Of a stretch of DNA of 64,000 nucleotides, positions 43,766 to 56,131 are shown in pieces. The position numbers and the translations under genes were made by a program. This DNA is from Symsagittifera roscoffensis. Taxonomy: Eukaryota; Xenacoelomorpha; Acoela; Convolutidae. How positions within the stretch are numbered: position 1 is the first letter of the stretch; each line of letters begins with the position of its first letter. The notes beneath the pieces were generated by a model, which did no database searches, was not told where the DNA came from, and saw nothing but the letters and a program-made list of their open reading frames with translations. The stretch is from contig NC_087070.1 of assembly GCF_963678635.1 (NCBI RefSeq), positions 48,711,467 to 48,775,466 on the forward strand, in the 5' to 3' direction.

Positions 43766-44666
43766 ATGTGTCAAAACAGAACACGTCATCCAACAGTTGC
43801 TACGGCAACCAAAATGGACCAAAACGAACAGGGCAAGACCGGAACGAAAGCGAAACAAGTTCGCGATTGTTTAAACGAGAAACTTGTTAAAAACCAGAAA
43901 TCAGTTGATCTCAAAGTTGTCAGTCAAAACAGTCGGTCGAAAATTTTAAAATAATTCAAAGAAAAATTTACTACATCGAGAGCGTTTGAAGAAGAATAAA
44001 GAAAAGTAAACAGGCGAAGCATCGAACAGCGGAAAGGGGAGAAAAATGGTCAGAATACAGGAACGAAATAGCATTGATACGTTGAGGGAGGAAGTCACGG
44101 AAACAATATTCCAAAGGACTAGGATGATACAGCGTACCCCAACTAAATCAGACTCAGACAATTCGGACTCAGACAAATTGCCACAGGTGGAATGGATAGA
44201 ATGGAGAGCAATGAACAGGCAACTCCTGGCGAACACCGGAAACAGCGGCCAATCAACGTCAACTGTTGCAACAGCACAACCAGCATTAGTTTCGTTTTGG
44301 GAACTCATAGCGGCGGAGAGAGATGATAAACCCAGATCAATGACGGAGTTAGAAGCAATCTCTTCAATGCAGAGTCCAAGAACGCTATTGCAGAACACAT
44401 CAAGGGATGAAGCAAGAATAGGGCAATTAGTTGAAGTGGATCTAACAGAACATAGCATCGAGGACAGGGAATACAGTCCGGAAGTTAGTTTTGTCACACC
44501 TAAAGAAACAAAGAGGGTGGGACACATATCCCGAAAAAACGAATATCAACTGAAGGAGCAGCTAAATGCGGAGAACGGCCCACTATCTCTCACGAAATTA
44601 TTCGACAAAAGTCTGCTTGCGGAAATAGTAACAGAAGATACTTGGATGGATCGACTAAGATGAGCG
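43766..44666 (+). pseudogene. Gypsy spacer between RNase H and integrase (no known domain)
   Basis: Two frames, 43766-43954 and 44046-44663, are rich in Lys, Glu, Ser and Thr ('TPTKSDSDNSDSDKLPQVEW'). No motif is recognised. The region is long compared with most gypsy elements. The second frame leads through TGA 44664 into integrase. Confidence 0.6.
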
Positions 44667-45774
44667 GTGGAGCGTTATGACAGGCAAGGATTTGAATTAA
44701 TGGGGTCCTACACTAACCCTCTGTGGCACCAGATGTCCGTGGTTGACGACTATCTTCTGGTGGACAACCGATTAGCCGTACCGGACAAGCTGAGACAAGC
44801 TGTGCTCCGTCGACTTCATCAAAGCCATCCCGGCCAGGAAGCAATGTTAGAGGTTTCCAACTATTTATGATGGCCACACATGCACAAAGACATAGTCAAC
44901 CTGGCCGAAGAGTCTAGAAGTTGCACTCGTTATGATAAGAACGCTGAATATATAATTCCCAAAAATTCGGCAAAACCACTTCCACTGCTGACGCAGCCGG
45001 GGCAAGAATTGCAATTAGACTATGCGGGCCCACTTGAAGATCATAAGGGGAGGAAGATATATTTGTTGGTTGCTATTGATAGATACTCTAAGTTTCCGTC
45101 AGTTAAAGTCACGAAATCTACTGGGGGAAAATCAACAATCAACAAGAAAATTTCTTCGTACCTATATTGACACACATGGGATACTGGAGTCGATTAAAAC
45201 GGATCAGTTTTCCGGGTTTAAAGGAAAGGCGATGAAAAAATTTTGCACTGAAAACAAAATTACACAAAAATTCTGTCCGGTCGGTGATCATCGAGGATGC
45301 GGTTTGGTAGAGCGAACAATACAGACCATTGAACGAAGACTGGGTGTTATGCTGCTCGATGAAAACGTACAATCGATTAAACTTTGCTCAAGTACAATCA
45401 TTAGGGATTTAAGATGGAATAAACAAAAAACCATAAAATTGTCACCATTTGAAGCACACTTCGGCCGATTGCCTGAAACAAAATTTAAAATTTTGAGAGA
45501 TAAATTCCTTAATGAGTCTGGTCGTTTAGATAAAGAACATCTGGAAAGATCTGCATTAACAGCTTCCCAATTGAAAAGACGCATAGACCAGTCGAGGGAT
45601 AACGTGAAGATCATTCGGAAAGGACAGAATAGTCGTGATGTCAGTCCATTGTTTCTACGAAATACGGCCGCTGCAAAAGAACGAGCAAGAGCTAAGGAGT
45701 TGAAGCAATTACTGGAGGCAAATGCGAGATGGAACGCCACTCGGAGAGACACATCGGATAGTGAGCTGAGATGA
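44667..45774 (+). pseudogene. Gypsy integrase (DD35E)
   Basis: The N-terminal zinc finger appears as 'LRRLHQSHPGQEAML' then 'ESRSCTRYDKN' (HH-CC type, with the second Cys position altered to Tyr). The core has Asp at 45018 ('LQLDYAG'), Asp at 45202 ('IKTDQFSGF') and Glu at 45310 ('LVERTIQ'), with exactly 35 residues between the last two. TGA codons at 44664, 44868 and 45772, and a frameshift near 45140, break it. The TGA at 44868 stands next to 'WPHM', where related proteins have a second Trp. Confidence 0.9.
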
Positions 45775-47010
45775 GTCGTAGATGAAACCAGCACAATAAA
45801 CCCTGAACACAGAAAAGAATTGTTATTTTCATGGGAAAGAAGGTTTATCGAAGATAAACAGAGTGCAGAGACTGACAACTGGTCAGGTAATTTCCTTCGT
45901 GAACACGAGCAACGAAAAAGTGGAAAGGCTTTAACGATACCACTTAAAGGAAAAGTTGTGGCTGAGACACCCTCGACTGTAAAGACAGCTGCTGGTGCAG
46001 TTTATCGAAAGAGTGATATTGCGAAATCCAAAGTACCTGTGCAGTCTACTGTGAGCGTATCCGAGAAGAAAAGAAGTCCAACGGGGGAGGAACCAAGAAG
46101 CAAACAGCAGAAGACAAAAACACAGTATGAAGAGACCGACAGTGAATCAGCGAAGGAACATGATATAAACGATCAGGGGCAGAGCGATCAAGTACCAAAC
46201 GGAGACAGTAGAGCTATGGATAAATTCCAAAATTCGCTGATTATAGTAACGTCGAAGGAGACAGAGACGGGCGGTGGTCTGAACTTAGGTGGGAAACGGA
46301 ATAAGCCGAACAGAGCAGGACCATCGGTGCAGAATCAAAAGATTAGTATGAGCAAACCTACAGCACAAGAAACTCGTAAATTAAAAGCTGTCAAAACAGC
46401 AGCGAAAGACCCTAAAGATCTAGACACTGTCAACACTGATTTCACAGCGTCATCCACTCCAAAGAAAGTATCAGAGAGTAAACGCATTACTCGAGAGACG
46501 AAAGAAAAAGAAATTCTGGATACATTCCAGAACAAGGATATGACACCAGAGGAATGGGATGATCTCGCAGAGCAGGTATTGACCAGAGGTGTTCAAAACG
46601 AAGCTGAACAAATGCTCACTCAACAAGCAGGCTCAACCGCTAATTGTCCTCCACCAGGTTTCTCCGATGGGCCGGACAAGGAAGAAGAACAGACAACAGT
46701 GAGGCGGAGCAACAGACAGACAAAGAATCAGGGGCCAAAGAGATATGGCAGCCCAGTGTCTCATTCTGTAAAATTGATTACTTGCGAGGACGACATTGCG
46801 GATTTAAATCTGGCGGCCCTCGAGGCTTATAGGACAAGATTAGCGACGATTAAAACTGTTAACAGTGAAACAACGCCAGTAAACAAGACATTTGATCTAT
46901 TGGAGCGACATTTGTTCAAACGAAGATTTGGGGCTACATCGTTGGACATTTCTAAATCATGGAATGCTGCGAGGAAAAATGGGGAGCCGGAAAAGATAAT
47001 AAAGGAGTAG
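45775..47010 (+). pseudogene. Gypsy C-terminal tail, Lys/Glu-rich
   Basis: In frame with integrase after TGA 45772, this stays open to 47008. It encodes about 400 residues rich in Lys, Glu, Ser and Gln with 'EKKRSPTGEEPRSKQQKTK' and, near the end, 'RRSNRQTKNQGPKRYGSPV'. The last part resembles the short conserved tail of gypsy polyproteins. The long charged middle is unassigned. It ends about 110 bp before the 3' LTR. Confidence 0.7.
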
Positions 47011-47113
47011 AAATAGAAGTTAAACAAAATCAAACATTGATATTAAACTGAGACTAAAACTCATATTGTATTTTTAAAATTTTACATGGTAGTATAAAAA
47101 ATTTTGTTGTCCT

Positions 47114-47121
47114 CAGGGGAA
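47114..47121 (+). other. Gypsy polypurine tract
   Basis: 'caggggaa' directly before the 3' LTR; short but correctly placed. Confidence 0.6.
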
Positions 47122-47378
47122 TGTGGTACTGTGTAGTACTGTTGCCACAGTAACCTTGGAGAATTATTATTATTGATAATCTGTTATGTATTGTTATTAT
47201 TTATTCAAGGCGGATCTTGCAGGCCTAATTCAACAGTCATTTGGACGGTTGCGAACTAAGTGAAAGAACGATCACCATGGTCTCTGAAAACAAAACATCA
47301 TTGACTAAGAGTTTAAATTAAAGATATAACTCTTCTGTTTTCATTATCAAACTAAGAACGAAGCATTAGATTATCACA
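47122..47378 (+). repeat. Gypsy 3' LTR
   Basis: 257 bp, 'tgtggtactg' to 'ttatcaca', followed by the ATTAG duplication. Confidence 0.95.
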
Positions 47379-47383
47379 ATTAG

Positions 47384-48900
47384 TATAAGCAATTTTGAAA
47401 GCTTCGAGACAAAATTTTAAAAAAAACATCACCTGCGACAATAACTGTTAACTTATAGGCGTTTAAAAAATTATAGTCATTTTCAAGTCTTAGTAATTCT
47501 GATCTAAATGATTTAGGCAAAATTTCCAGTTTCCTTTTAATCCGTAGCAAAAACGGCCAATTGTTTAGATCAAAATATTATCATAATGAATGTAAAATTC
47601 ATGACTGAGCCTGTGTTGCATATGGACAATATATATATTTTTCAATTCAATATCTGAAAGTTTTCTGAGTTTTCCAACATAACTATGTCCAAATCATAAT
47701 ACTGTTAATTTCCACTGCTTTTTAAGTTGATAAAATTGCCTACGCAATGCAAGTATAAGTTTGAAAATAGTTCAGTCTTTCATAAGCCATATGCAGCTTT
47801 TTCCGAAAAAAATATCCTTTAGAGACGCAAACCACATAAACCAAATTTTTAAAAACATAGAGCTTACAAATAATCAACATATAAACGAAAGAAGGCAAAC
47901 AATTAAAAAGCAAACATCTTTTTGGACGAATAACTTCTCCCCAAAATCTTTCAACTGAAACGATTTAATGCCTACGCAATGCGCACTTCAGATAAATGGT
48001 CCCCATACAATGTTGCGCGTTGATTCTTGACCAGTAATTTTTCCATCCTACGTCAAGAAAAATAATTGCAACTGAAAACTGTTTTAAAATTTCGATTTTT
48101 AAGACATCTATTTTTGCAAGATATCAACATGTCCGAGTAAAACGTTGTGAAAGGGTGTGAAAGGCAAGAGCTAGCTCAAACATTAAAACTGAAATCTATG
48201 AAAGTGATGATTTACCACAAATTTAAGCCCGTAGTTAAAATTTTTATTGCTCAGAAAAGATTTAAAAAAAAAACAGGTAACTAGGGATAAAAAACAAGTT
48301 CTTAGGGTTTACCAAAGACATTTTTGAAATTAATACAATTGGTTTCATGGCTAGTAATAATTAATAACACAAGAAAATAAAATAGTGTCATATTTGGACA
48401 GTTTGCTAATTTCGAACTGATATTGTAGTGACATCAATAATTATAGTAGAGACTAAGACCATTTTTAGTTCTACTGAAATATATCAGATGAATTTGTATG
48501 ATTAACTTCTCTAGGTTTCAACTAAGAACTTCATCTGAAATAAATTCTCAGTTGATCAAATCTTCTCTCCTTTATTAAGGACAAATTTTGGTGCAGATTT
48601 TTTGTTGTTTTTGTTAAATTCCAACTGCCGGTGATCGTTTGGGATCTTTGAGTTTGTTTCAGGTCAGTTGTCAGTAATTGGTGGTGATCAAGTTTCGCTA
48701 CCATTATGCACTGGATTTTTAACACTTCAGGCGCCATTTTTCTTCGGCTTTACTTTCGGTGCCATGACTGAGTTTCGCAAGCTGTTTGAAATTAACTAGA
48801 TCACAATTTTTTTATGACTGGGTTTATTTTAAGCTCTTTTGGTTAACATCGAACAAAAAAGCGGCAGTGTTTTGCCTCGATGTCTTTGGTTGGCTTGAGA
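47384..48900. other. Intronic stretch with no gene seen
   Basis: Strongly AT-rich; open frames are short and of low complexity. Confidence 0.6.
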
Positions 48901-49124
48901 CATAGGAAACACTGGTTTTTTTTTCAGAAAAAATTCACGAAAACTTTTGTGGTTTAGATGCATTTCGATGCATCATAACCTCTAGTTTAGTAGAAAAATA
49001 ACTGATCGATTTTAATCTCATGCTTTCAAAGTGTGTCTAATTGTCTGGTTTGATCTTTCCGCCAGACAGCTTGCTTGTGGTTGGCAGATTTGAGATTTCT
49101 TTTTCTTTGTTCATTGAGATCTGC

Positions 49125-50122
49125 TTCAGGCACTCAGATCACTGCTAAAAACTCGGGTCCATTGTCAGTGACTAGAGTTCTCGGTGTTCCAAATCTGACA
49201 CACACTGCTGTCAGCGCCTCTCGACCGCCACATCAGTTCTGTCATTAGCTTGCTGTTTTTGATCTTTCATATGGGCTTAGTCCATATGCATTCGGTCGCA
49301 AACTTCTACTTGCGGCCAATTTGAGATTGATTTTCATAGTGCGTTTTTAATTTTTCTGAAAAATCTCACATCAAGAAGTGAAAAATTTTTCACAACCTGT
49401 GACATTCTAGGCAAACAGGCAGTTTTTTGCAATGCATTTTTGCAACTTTCTAAACGGAATAGTCTCGTGAGCATCATCCATTTTTGCACTGACTTGTCGT
49501 GCTAGGAAAGTTTGTCAAGGTCTAAAGTTTTTTCTTCAAAAAGTATTCATCTTCTGAGCACTGTCTTTAATCACCGCTCTTTATGCGTGTGTGGAATTTT
49601 TGAAATGTTTAAATCCTTTAAGGATGAAGATTTTGTGTTGGAAAAAGCAGATTTTTTTACATCCTGTGCATTGTCAAAACGCATGCGAGATCTGCTCTAT
49701 AGGCACATAGTGCAAGTTTTACTCGAATATCGTTAGCGCAAAAGTCCGTCTAGTTTTTCTTCCTAATGACGTGAATGATTAACTTCGGCAATGGATTGTT
49801 GTTAACAAACAACATCGGCGACGGAACCGGAATCTTGTTTGTTTCACAGGAAAAATCACGAACCCGGGCTAGGACTTCAAATGAGTCTTTTAAGTTTGAC
49901 TGACAATAATGTTCTGATAGCTCATCAATGGTGTACTAGTTTGGCAACAGAAATAAGGAGTTGATCGTATGCTTCTAGTGTCCGAGCACTCCCATCTCGA
50001 GTAGGTTTCTTAGGCTTTTTTTTCCAAAGAATCGAAGAAATCCCCGTTGTGTCGGCCCCTGTGTTTTCTGGTATCTTCATGTCGTTGCTATTGACTTTGA
50101 TACCTTCGATTGCGGCAGCCAA
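49125..50122 (-). pseudogene. Old gypsy-type relic: protease and integrase fragments
   Basis: On the minus strand, 50122-49925 reads 'IPENTGADTTGISSILWKK' and 'ARTLEAYDQLL', a retropepsin in which the active-site Asp has become Asn. Further on, 49330-49250 gives 'WPQVEVCDRMHMD' and 49225-49140 gives 'RFGTPRTLVTDNGPEFLA', the integrase core with its second Asp. RT and RNase H between them are missing. No LTRs are recognised. Confidence 0.7.
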
Positions 50123-50617
50123 GCCAATGAGAGCAGACTCAAAAAATTACATAAAAACTGTTCTCATCAGTACGCTTTCTCCCGCTAACAATGATTCCCT
50201 ATAGTCCTAAACCAATATTTTCTTGCAAGGTGAAATCTCCTATCAGTTGAGTGACCTTTTTTACCCGTTGGGGCTACAAGAAGTATCCTCATGCGATTTG
50301 CCCCTTAAAAACGAGACATTCTCACTTACGAGCAACTAGCGTTGATTGCTATAGTAAAAGTATCTAGTTTTCTGTTTCCGAAGAATGACGTAGCCTGGTT
50401 TGCGATTTCTTCTTTGATAATAAATTTGAGTTACCATCGAAATGCTGTGCCTGAAAATTAAAAAGTACGAAAATTTGCGTGTTATTTAGAGTTATTATTT
50501 TTGTAAAACTCCACTTGCCTCAGATAAATCTAGTTTGGAGTGTGTGCATTTTAGTTCTGAAGAGAAATTCGTTCGTATCTTTAATTCCTTTGAGTCAACA
50601 TTGTTTTATAGTCCTGA

Positions 50618-50896
50618 AAATTTATTGAGCAGTTCCAGGGCGGGCACTTCTCAAGGAACTTGTTATCAGACTTATTAGGTTCTGGATGTCGTCAGGAAAT
50701 CGACTTGTTTCGCAACGACCACACGCTCTCCGGATCTTTGCCAGGTTGGCTTAACATTGCAGATGTCACTGAGCATCATCTCATTGAGTCAATCAGACTC
50801 GGAGAAGATTTGATAACGCTTGCACCCTACTCTGATAGAAAAAGAAGGTTGTCTTTTGAAAATCAGCTGAAGTCATACCGTCTCAGCTGCGATTAA
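50618..50896 (+). other. Uncharacterised open frame, about 92 codons
   Basis: Open from just after a TGA at 50615 to a TAA at 50894. Its composition is protein-like ('LGSGCRQEIDLFRNDHTLSG', 'WLNIADVTEHHLIESIRLGE', 'YSDRKRRLSFENQLKSYRL'). There is no ATG near the start. It may be an exon or a transposon fragment; I do not recognise it. Confidence 0.3.
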
Positions 50897-51527
50897 TTTG
50901 TTATTATGTGAGAGTGGTTTCTTTTTGAAAGAGTTCAGCCACACCGTTGCCTCCTCCGGATTCAAAAGATGCAATGAGTTGAGATCATTCATTTGAATTC
51001 TTTGGCCTGGACACCAATGGTGTGAATTGTCGGGAACCAGAAGAGTTAGGATGAAAAAGTTAACTGAAACCGGTGAAATCGATACTTTGACTCGAAATTA
51101 ATAGTTATCACTGAGAAAAACATTTAAAAAATCTAAGCAGATCAATAAGACTAAAACTCTAGTTTAATCATATGTTTTATTATTGATAGGGATAATGCAT
51201 AGCATGTATCGCATCGAGTTAATGAAAAAGATTGATTAATGTTAGTCAAAATATTTTAGTTGGCATTTTTTGTCTGTTTTTTTTTTTAGCTCAAACTGAC
51301 TATAGACGACAACAAGTAACAAAAAATCAGATTCTGAAATTTCCGCTGAACTAGAGAGTTAGTTTGTAAAAAATTTTCGCTCTGTTTAAACTAAACATTT
51401 CAACTTGGGCGCAGTCTTTTGTCAATCTTATTTTTATTGTTTTTTTTGCAAATTATTACAAAAAAATGTTCAATGTTTTGCCTAGCGCAAATATTGTTGC
51501 TTGGGTAATTAGTATTTGATTTTGCAT
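50897..51527. other. Intronic stretch with no gene seen
   Basis: AT-rich; nothing recognisable. Confidence 0.6.
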
Positions 51528-51536
51528 AGTCAAAGG

Positions 51537-51992
51537 GGGTCTAGGCCAACAGGCCGACGGGACTTCAAGCCGAAGGGACTTTAGGCCGAAATTTAAACTT
51601 TACAAGCACCTCAAAACACTATTTTTTCATCTGTAAAACGTTGCTTTTCAAAAATTTAGACAAGCTTAGTCCATCAAATGCGTTATTCACGACAATGCAC
51701 CACTTGGGATTGGCACCCGTTAAAACATCAGCCGGTTTTTGAAATGCATAAATTATAAACATGAAAAACGCCTTCAACCGTGTTTTATTTTTCAACTTTC
51801 CTAAACATCATTTGGAGGATTGATTTTTATGAAAACGCCAAAAACTAGTGAAGAAAAATCCTGAAATTCCAAAATTCTTCAATAAAATTTTCAAATTAAT
51901 CATATTTCACAAGTTCATAAGAAAATATTCGGCTTGAAGTCCCTAATTTTACGATTCGGCTGGAAGTCCCGTCGGCTTGATGTCCGGCACCC
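51537..51992. mobile_element. Non-autonomous DNA transposon with 9-bp target duplication
   Basis: AGTCAAAGG flanks the element at 51528-51536 and 51993-52001. The ends are inverted: 'gggtctaggccaacaggccg' at the left and, on the other strand, 'gggtgccggacatcaagccg' at the right. Both continue 'gacgggactt' and contain further inverted 'agccgaa..ggact' motifs. It is 456 bp with no ORF. A 9-bp duplication suggests a Mutator-like relation (8 bp would suggest hAT). Confidence 0.8.
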
Positions 51993-52001
51993 AGTCAAAG
52001 G

Positions 52002-53395
52002 AACCTGATTTTTTTAAACAAAAAACTTGAGGACGAAACCAATTTTTTTAGTATTTCTCACGGCAGTTAAAATATGGTTCTGACATTTGTTCTATTCTGC
52101 TGCCCCTTCTTTAATCAGTTACTTCAAAGCCAGAATTAATAGCAACGCGGTTCAGGGTTAATACTGTATTTTACCCAATCTTCGTGGTCTGTTGCCATGA
52201 AAACGTATGAAGTTCATTATAATTGGTTGAGAACTGTTTATAAATCAAACCTTGTGATATCAATCATGGATTGTATTGGATAATAAAACATTATTTATTT
52301 GACAACTACTGTGTTTTTTGAAGTTTTTCCATGAATACTCAAAAGTTGAAGGTTGCAATCATTGAAAACAATTTACGCACGTCTCACAAGTTTCAGCTCC
52401 CAGCCCAAAGAAGAGACGGAGTTGTTATTTTAGGCGGAAGAACACAATACACGATAGGAGGGGAGTGTGTAACGCGTAAGTTTGAGGGAGGTGGCAATTG
52501 TCTGGGGGGGGGGGGGGATGGTGCAAACTTGAGAGGTACAAATGGCAGTAAGTGTTGGGGCAAGATGCGGGTGAAGGTAAAAGAGGATAAGTGTAGGGTG
52601 GTGGGGTAAGTTTCGGGCGTTCGACATGGGTGTTAAAAGAGAAGAGGGATGTTAAGAATGTGACGGATACCGGTCGAGAAATTTAGTAAGGTAGTGTAGG
52701 TGTGATTAATACAGAAAAAGCTTCAAAATTTTAGAAATTTTGGAAAAGCAAGCCATTGAAAAATTGCAAAAAATACATTGAAAAATAGTCATGAACGCAG
52801 AAAATCAAAAAATTGACTTGTTTTCTGAAAACACTTGTGCTTTTGCTTTTTTTTGAAAAAAAAAATGCTCCCTGGACTACAAGATCATATTAAAATTGAC
52901 ACTTTCTTGACACAATTAACCCAACTTGAGAAAGCTTGTTTGAAAGATCGTGGCTCTTTTACAGTTCCCCCCTTTGATTTTTCTGAAATTCATTATATGA
53001 AAGTCTATTTAAAACGACTATTCTTGTTATGAGCTGCATCAAAACGTGTCAGCGTGAACAGGTGAACAATATTTTACAATATTTCATACATGAAAAAAGC
53101 CGTGTAATTAATTTTTGAACAGCTTTGTTCTGTAATTTTACGAGGGGGGCCAATTTTCATAGAACAATGTGAAAAAGTTTTTCATTTGTGAAATTTTGCA
53201 GGTGGGGAGGAGGAAAAATGGAGCAAAAACTAAAAGTCAATCACATTTTTGGCGATGAATACAATTTTGCTGTCCGATATTGGAGATTGCTTTTTCGACA
53301 AAAAAATTTAACTGAACTTGAAGAGAAATCAAAATCAAACCGCGCAAAGTCAAATTAAACAAAAAAATCACAAAAAAATTTATAAAACTTGTTTG
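52002..53395. other. Intronic stretch with no confident gene
   Basis: Includes a 13-G run near 52505 and a Gly/Arg-rich low-complexity frame at 52331-52609 that is a by-product of G-rich sequence. Confidence 0.55.
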
Positions 53396-54325
53396 TTATT
53401 TATTAGATTTCAGTCGATTGCGTGGTTCCAAAAAATAGATATAATTAAATTTTAGGGCAAATCTTTTGAACCCAAAAATTGAATTTAGATTACGATGCCA
53501 AACAAAGCAGTTTGTAAAGTTTAAGCAGATTCCGCAACAGGCCAAAATCAGATTGGTCGCGGATTCCGCAACGTTGCTCAAATTTTTTGATCTTTTTGGC
53601 TGTTTTGGACTCCACAAATAAATAGCTAAAACACTGTATTGCCCTTAATTGTTGCAAAAACAGACAAAATTGCGCAACCCGCTACATCATTTGCGGAATT
53701 CGGAATAAACTGTGAAATCCACAGACAAATATTGAACCATGTGCATAGTGAAAATGTGCTTGTTGCGGAATCCGCACCTGTAAGCGGAATCCGCAAACTG
53801 TCAACGCATTCCGTATTTTGTATGCGATTTCCATTTACATAGATAGTGGCGTTTAATTGTAAAATTTTTTACCCAGTGGGAACAGCCAGTTCAATCTCAA
53901 GTATTGCTTGAATTTCACACAGAACTGACCTTAATTCCTGCCGGTTTAAAATCTGCCAAATCTCAATTTCTGCCAACTCATATGTTCGATCTTCATTCCT
54001 ACCGACTCAAACGCTCGATCTCAGTTCTTCTTAACTTGCCTTTGTTAGTTCATTCTTAACTAACCCCCAAACGTTCGATCTCAATTCCTGTCAAATTTAG
54101 CCTGCATTTCCACCTACATTTGCGTTTTCCACCTACATTTGCGCCATTCACTTTCCTTTTGCGGAACCTGCTTTCAATTTCGGAATCCAGGACAAATAGC
54201 AATTAGAGAGTGGAATTCACCTACATTTTGGAACATTAAAAGACTTGTGCGTGGATTCCACTGAGCTACAGACACAAAATTGTGCAACTATCCAGTGCAG
54301 AGTGTGGCCTCGAATTGTAATCGAT
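53396..54325. repeat. Repeat family B copy: 'gcggaatccgcaa' region
   Basis: Repeated 'gcggaatccgcaa' and 'gattccgcaac' motifs (53525-53800), 'cgatctcaattcctgcc' variants (53940-54110), and an end resembling the MITE at 33531: 'acaaaattgtgcaactatcc' and 'gtgtggcctcgaattg' at about 54287-54317. The whole is probably a diverged, larger member of that family in reverse orientation. Confidence 0.65.
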
Positions 54326-55230
54326 TATAATTCATGAAACCTACTTGCCGGTATAAAAACTCTAGTTGCAGGACAATGAATTTGAGTATGAGGAAGCAAA
54401 ATATCTAATTTTGAAGACACCTTCTCAACGCCAAAATTATCCAATAGCGAGATCTATTCTAAACTGTCCTTTTTTCCTTTTAATGTCATGGAGTACCATC
54501 AGGGCAACAGATAATCCATGAGGACAAAAACAATAGTTTCAGGTGCCACAACACTTCTCGGAATTTTTTTTAGACAGATAAGCTGTGTTCTGAAAGCCGC
54601 ATACAGTGTGTTTTGATGATATCTCAAAAACTAAATCAAAATAAAAAATAATGTGAACAATTTTTAAAAAATTATACCTCCAATCTTTTTTGGATACTAA
54701 AAGTGATATGTTTTTTGAGGTGTCTGAATTGTCTGGAACAGCGTTAATTTTAACTTGCTAATGGGTTGATTAACATAATATTCCTGTGAAAGACTTTTAG
54801 TCACTTTCGTTGATATTCCGAAAAAAAAGATTGACTCAAAAGTAGATCTTGGCTTTAAATTGAAAAACAATAGGCTGAAACCTTGATTTCCTATCACAGA
54901 AGAAAACAATTTTGGAAAAATTCAATTTTCATAGCAACTGCTATTGGTTTTTTGATTGGTATATGGCAATGAAACAGCAAAGCTTCAACTCAAATAGTCT
55001 CAAATCTAAAAAGATGCCCACACCCTTCTCAGGGATTCGACTCCGGCCGACCCAAACAATTTTACTTTTTTGGCTAGTCGACTGTAAAAATTTTCTTAAA
55101 GTGCTTTTGGTACCAATATACACTCATTTTTAAGGGAAAGAGCGCGCCGAAAACGCAATTCTTTTGATCAAAACTGTCCTAAGAGTGCCTACAAACGCCT
55201 TTTTGGCCTGTTTTTTTTTCAAGAAATTGT
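54326..55230. other. Intronic stretch with no gene seen
   Basis: AT-rich; short open frames on both strands near 54912-55130 overlap and look like chance. Confidence 0.55.
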
Positions 55231-55395
55231 CAAAAATTGGCCAGAACAGGGTCTTCTTAGTGCTTTGGGAGAGCTCGGAAAATAAGTTTAGTCTACCTAA
55301 AAAAAAAGTGAACTAATTTTTGATTTTTTTTTCGAAAAACCACCCCCCTCCCCTCGCCCGAGAAAATCTTAGATTCACCTCTGCTTCAAACTTTA
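55231..55395 (+). repeat. Lone diverged monomer of the 180-bp satellite
   Basis: 'gggtcttcttagtgctttgg', 'gagctcggaaaata.gttta', 'cgaaaaaccacccccc' and 'cttagattcacc' follow in the same order as the blocks of the 9062-10235 monomers. It lies 45 kb away from the array in the same intron. Confidence 0.65.
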
Positions 55396-55962
55396 AAATT
55401 GGCGCAAAAATGTTACTTCATATAATGCTTTTTGACTAATTTATGCCAATGATTTAGCCTTCGTTTTCGTTATCAAAAAACTGACACAATCTTTTAAATC
55501 ATAAAATAACTGTCACGAAATAAGTTGGTCGACCTAGAAAAAGATGCATTAACCATCTTCCGGCCAGGGAACTATGTTCAACACCTTTCTGATTTTTGAT
55601 GTCAGTTTTAAGAGCGGCCAAAATTCTTTATAGTTTCTCTGATCTACCAGAAACTGCAGCAATTATGTAGTAAAAAGTAATATTTTTGCTCTGTATTTCT
55701 CTCTCGAACAAAGCATTTTAGCACACTTAATGCCGTTTTGAATAGTTGAATGTCTGAGTGGTTTATTTTGGAGCTTTTTTTAAAGTCAAATCATGAATAA
55801 TATACATCGATAAAACGATTAAAAAGGTCTTTACAGTACAATGGTACGATTTGAGGCTTATTTTAGTTATTCGTTTTATAAAAGAGACTTTAGTTTATTT
55901 TCGTAATTACATCAGAGCAGGTGCAAAAAAGCTTGAATTATTTCTAGAATAATTTGATCACG

Positions 55963-56131
55963 ATGTCTCAAAAAATTTCGGCGGTTAAAATTCAGATATC
56001 TAATCCTAAATCAGTCGAAAGGGGATACTCGCATGGGATCAGTATGACTTCAACGGGTTCATCAGTTAAAAGGTCAAAGGTCAAACCAGCCGCAGTTCGA
56101 GTGAAGTCGCCAAAAACTAGTGCTGGCAAAG
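55963..56131 (+). CDS. Exon 1 of an intron-nested gene (unknown, Ser/Lys-rich)
   Basis: The ATG at 55963 opens 'MSQKISAVKIQISNPKSVE', then Ser-, Lys- and Val-rich residues to 'SPKTSAGK'. The exon ends with a strong donor, 'AAAG|gtgagt', at 56131/56132, phase 1 (56 codons + 1). I do not recognise the protein. It lies on the strand opposite filamin, inside the giant intron. Only about 5 kb separates this gene from filamin exon 60964-61149. Confidence 0.6.

Larger units (their letters stand above)
40222..47378 (+). mobile_element. Ty3/gypsy LTR retrotransposon with 5-bp target duplication
   Basis: A 7157-bp element bounded by LTRs starting 'tgtggtactg' and ending 'ttatcaca'. ATTAG flanks it at 40217-40221 and 47379-47383. 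The domain order gag, protease, RT, RNase H, integrase is that of Ty3/gypsy. The double zinc-finger layout in gag recalls the Mag-like branch; that placement is tentative. The coding region is interrupted by several in-frame stops and frameshifts. The LTRs differ at roughly a dozen sites, so it is younger than the copia and BEL elements. Confidence 0.96.

Noticed and set aside
52331-52609. 92-codon Gly-rich frame
   Set aside because: Low complexity caused by G-rich sequence.
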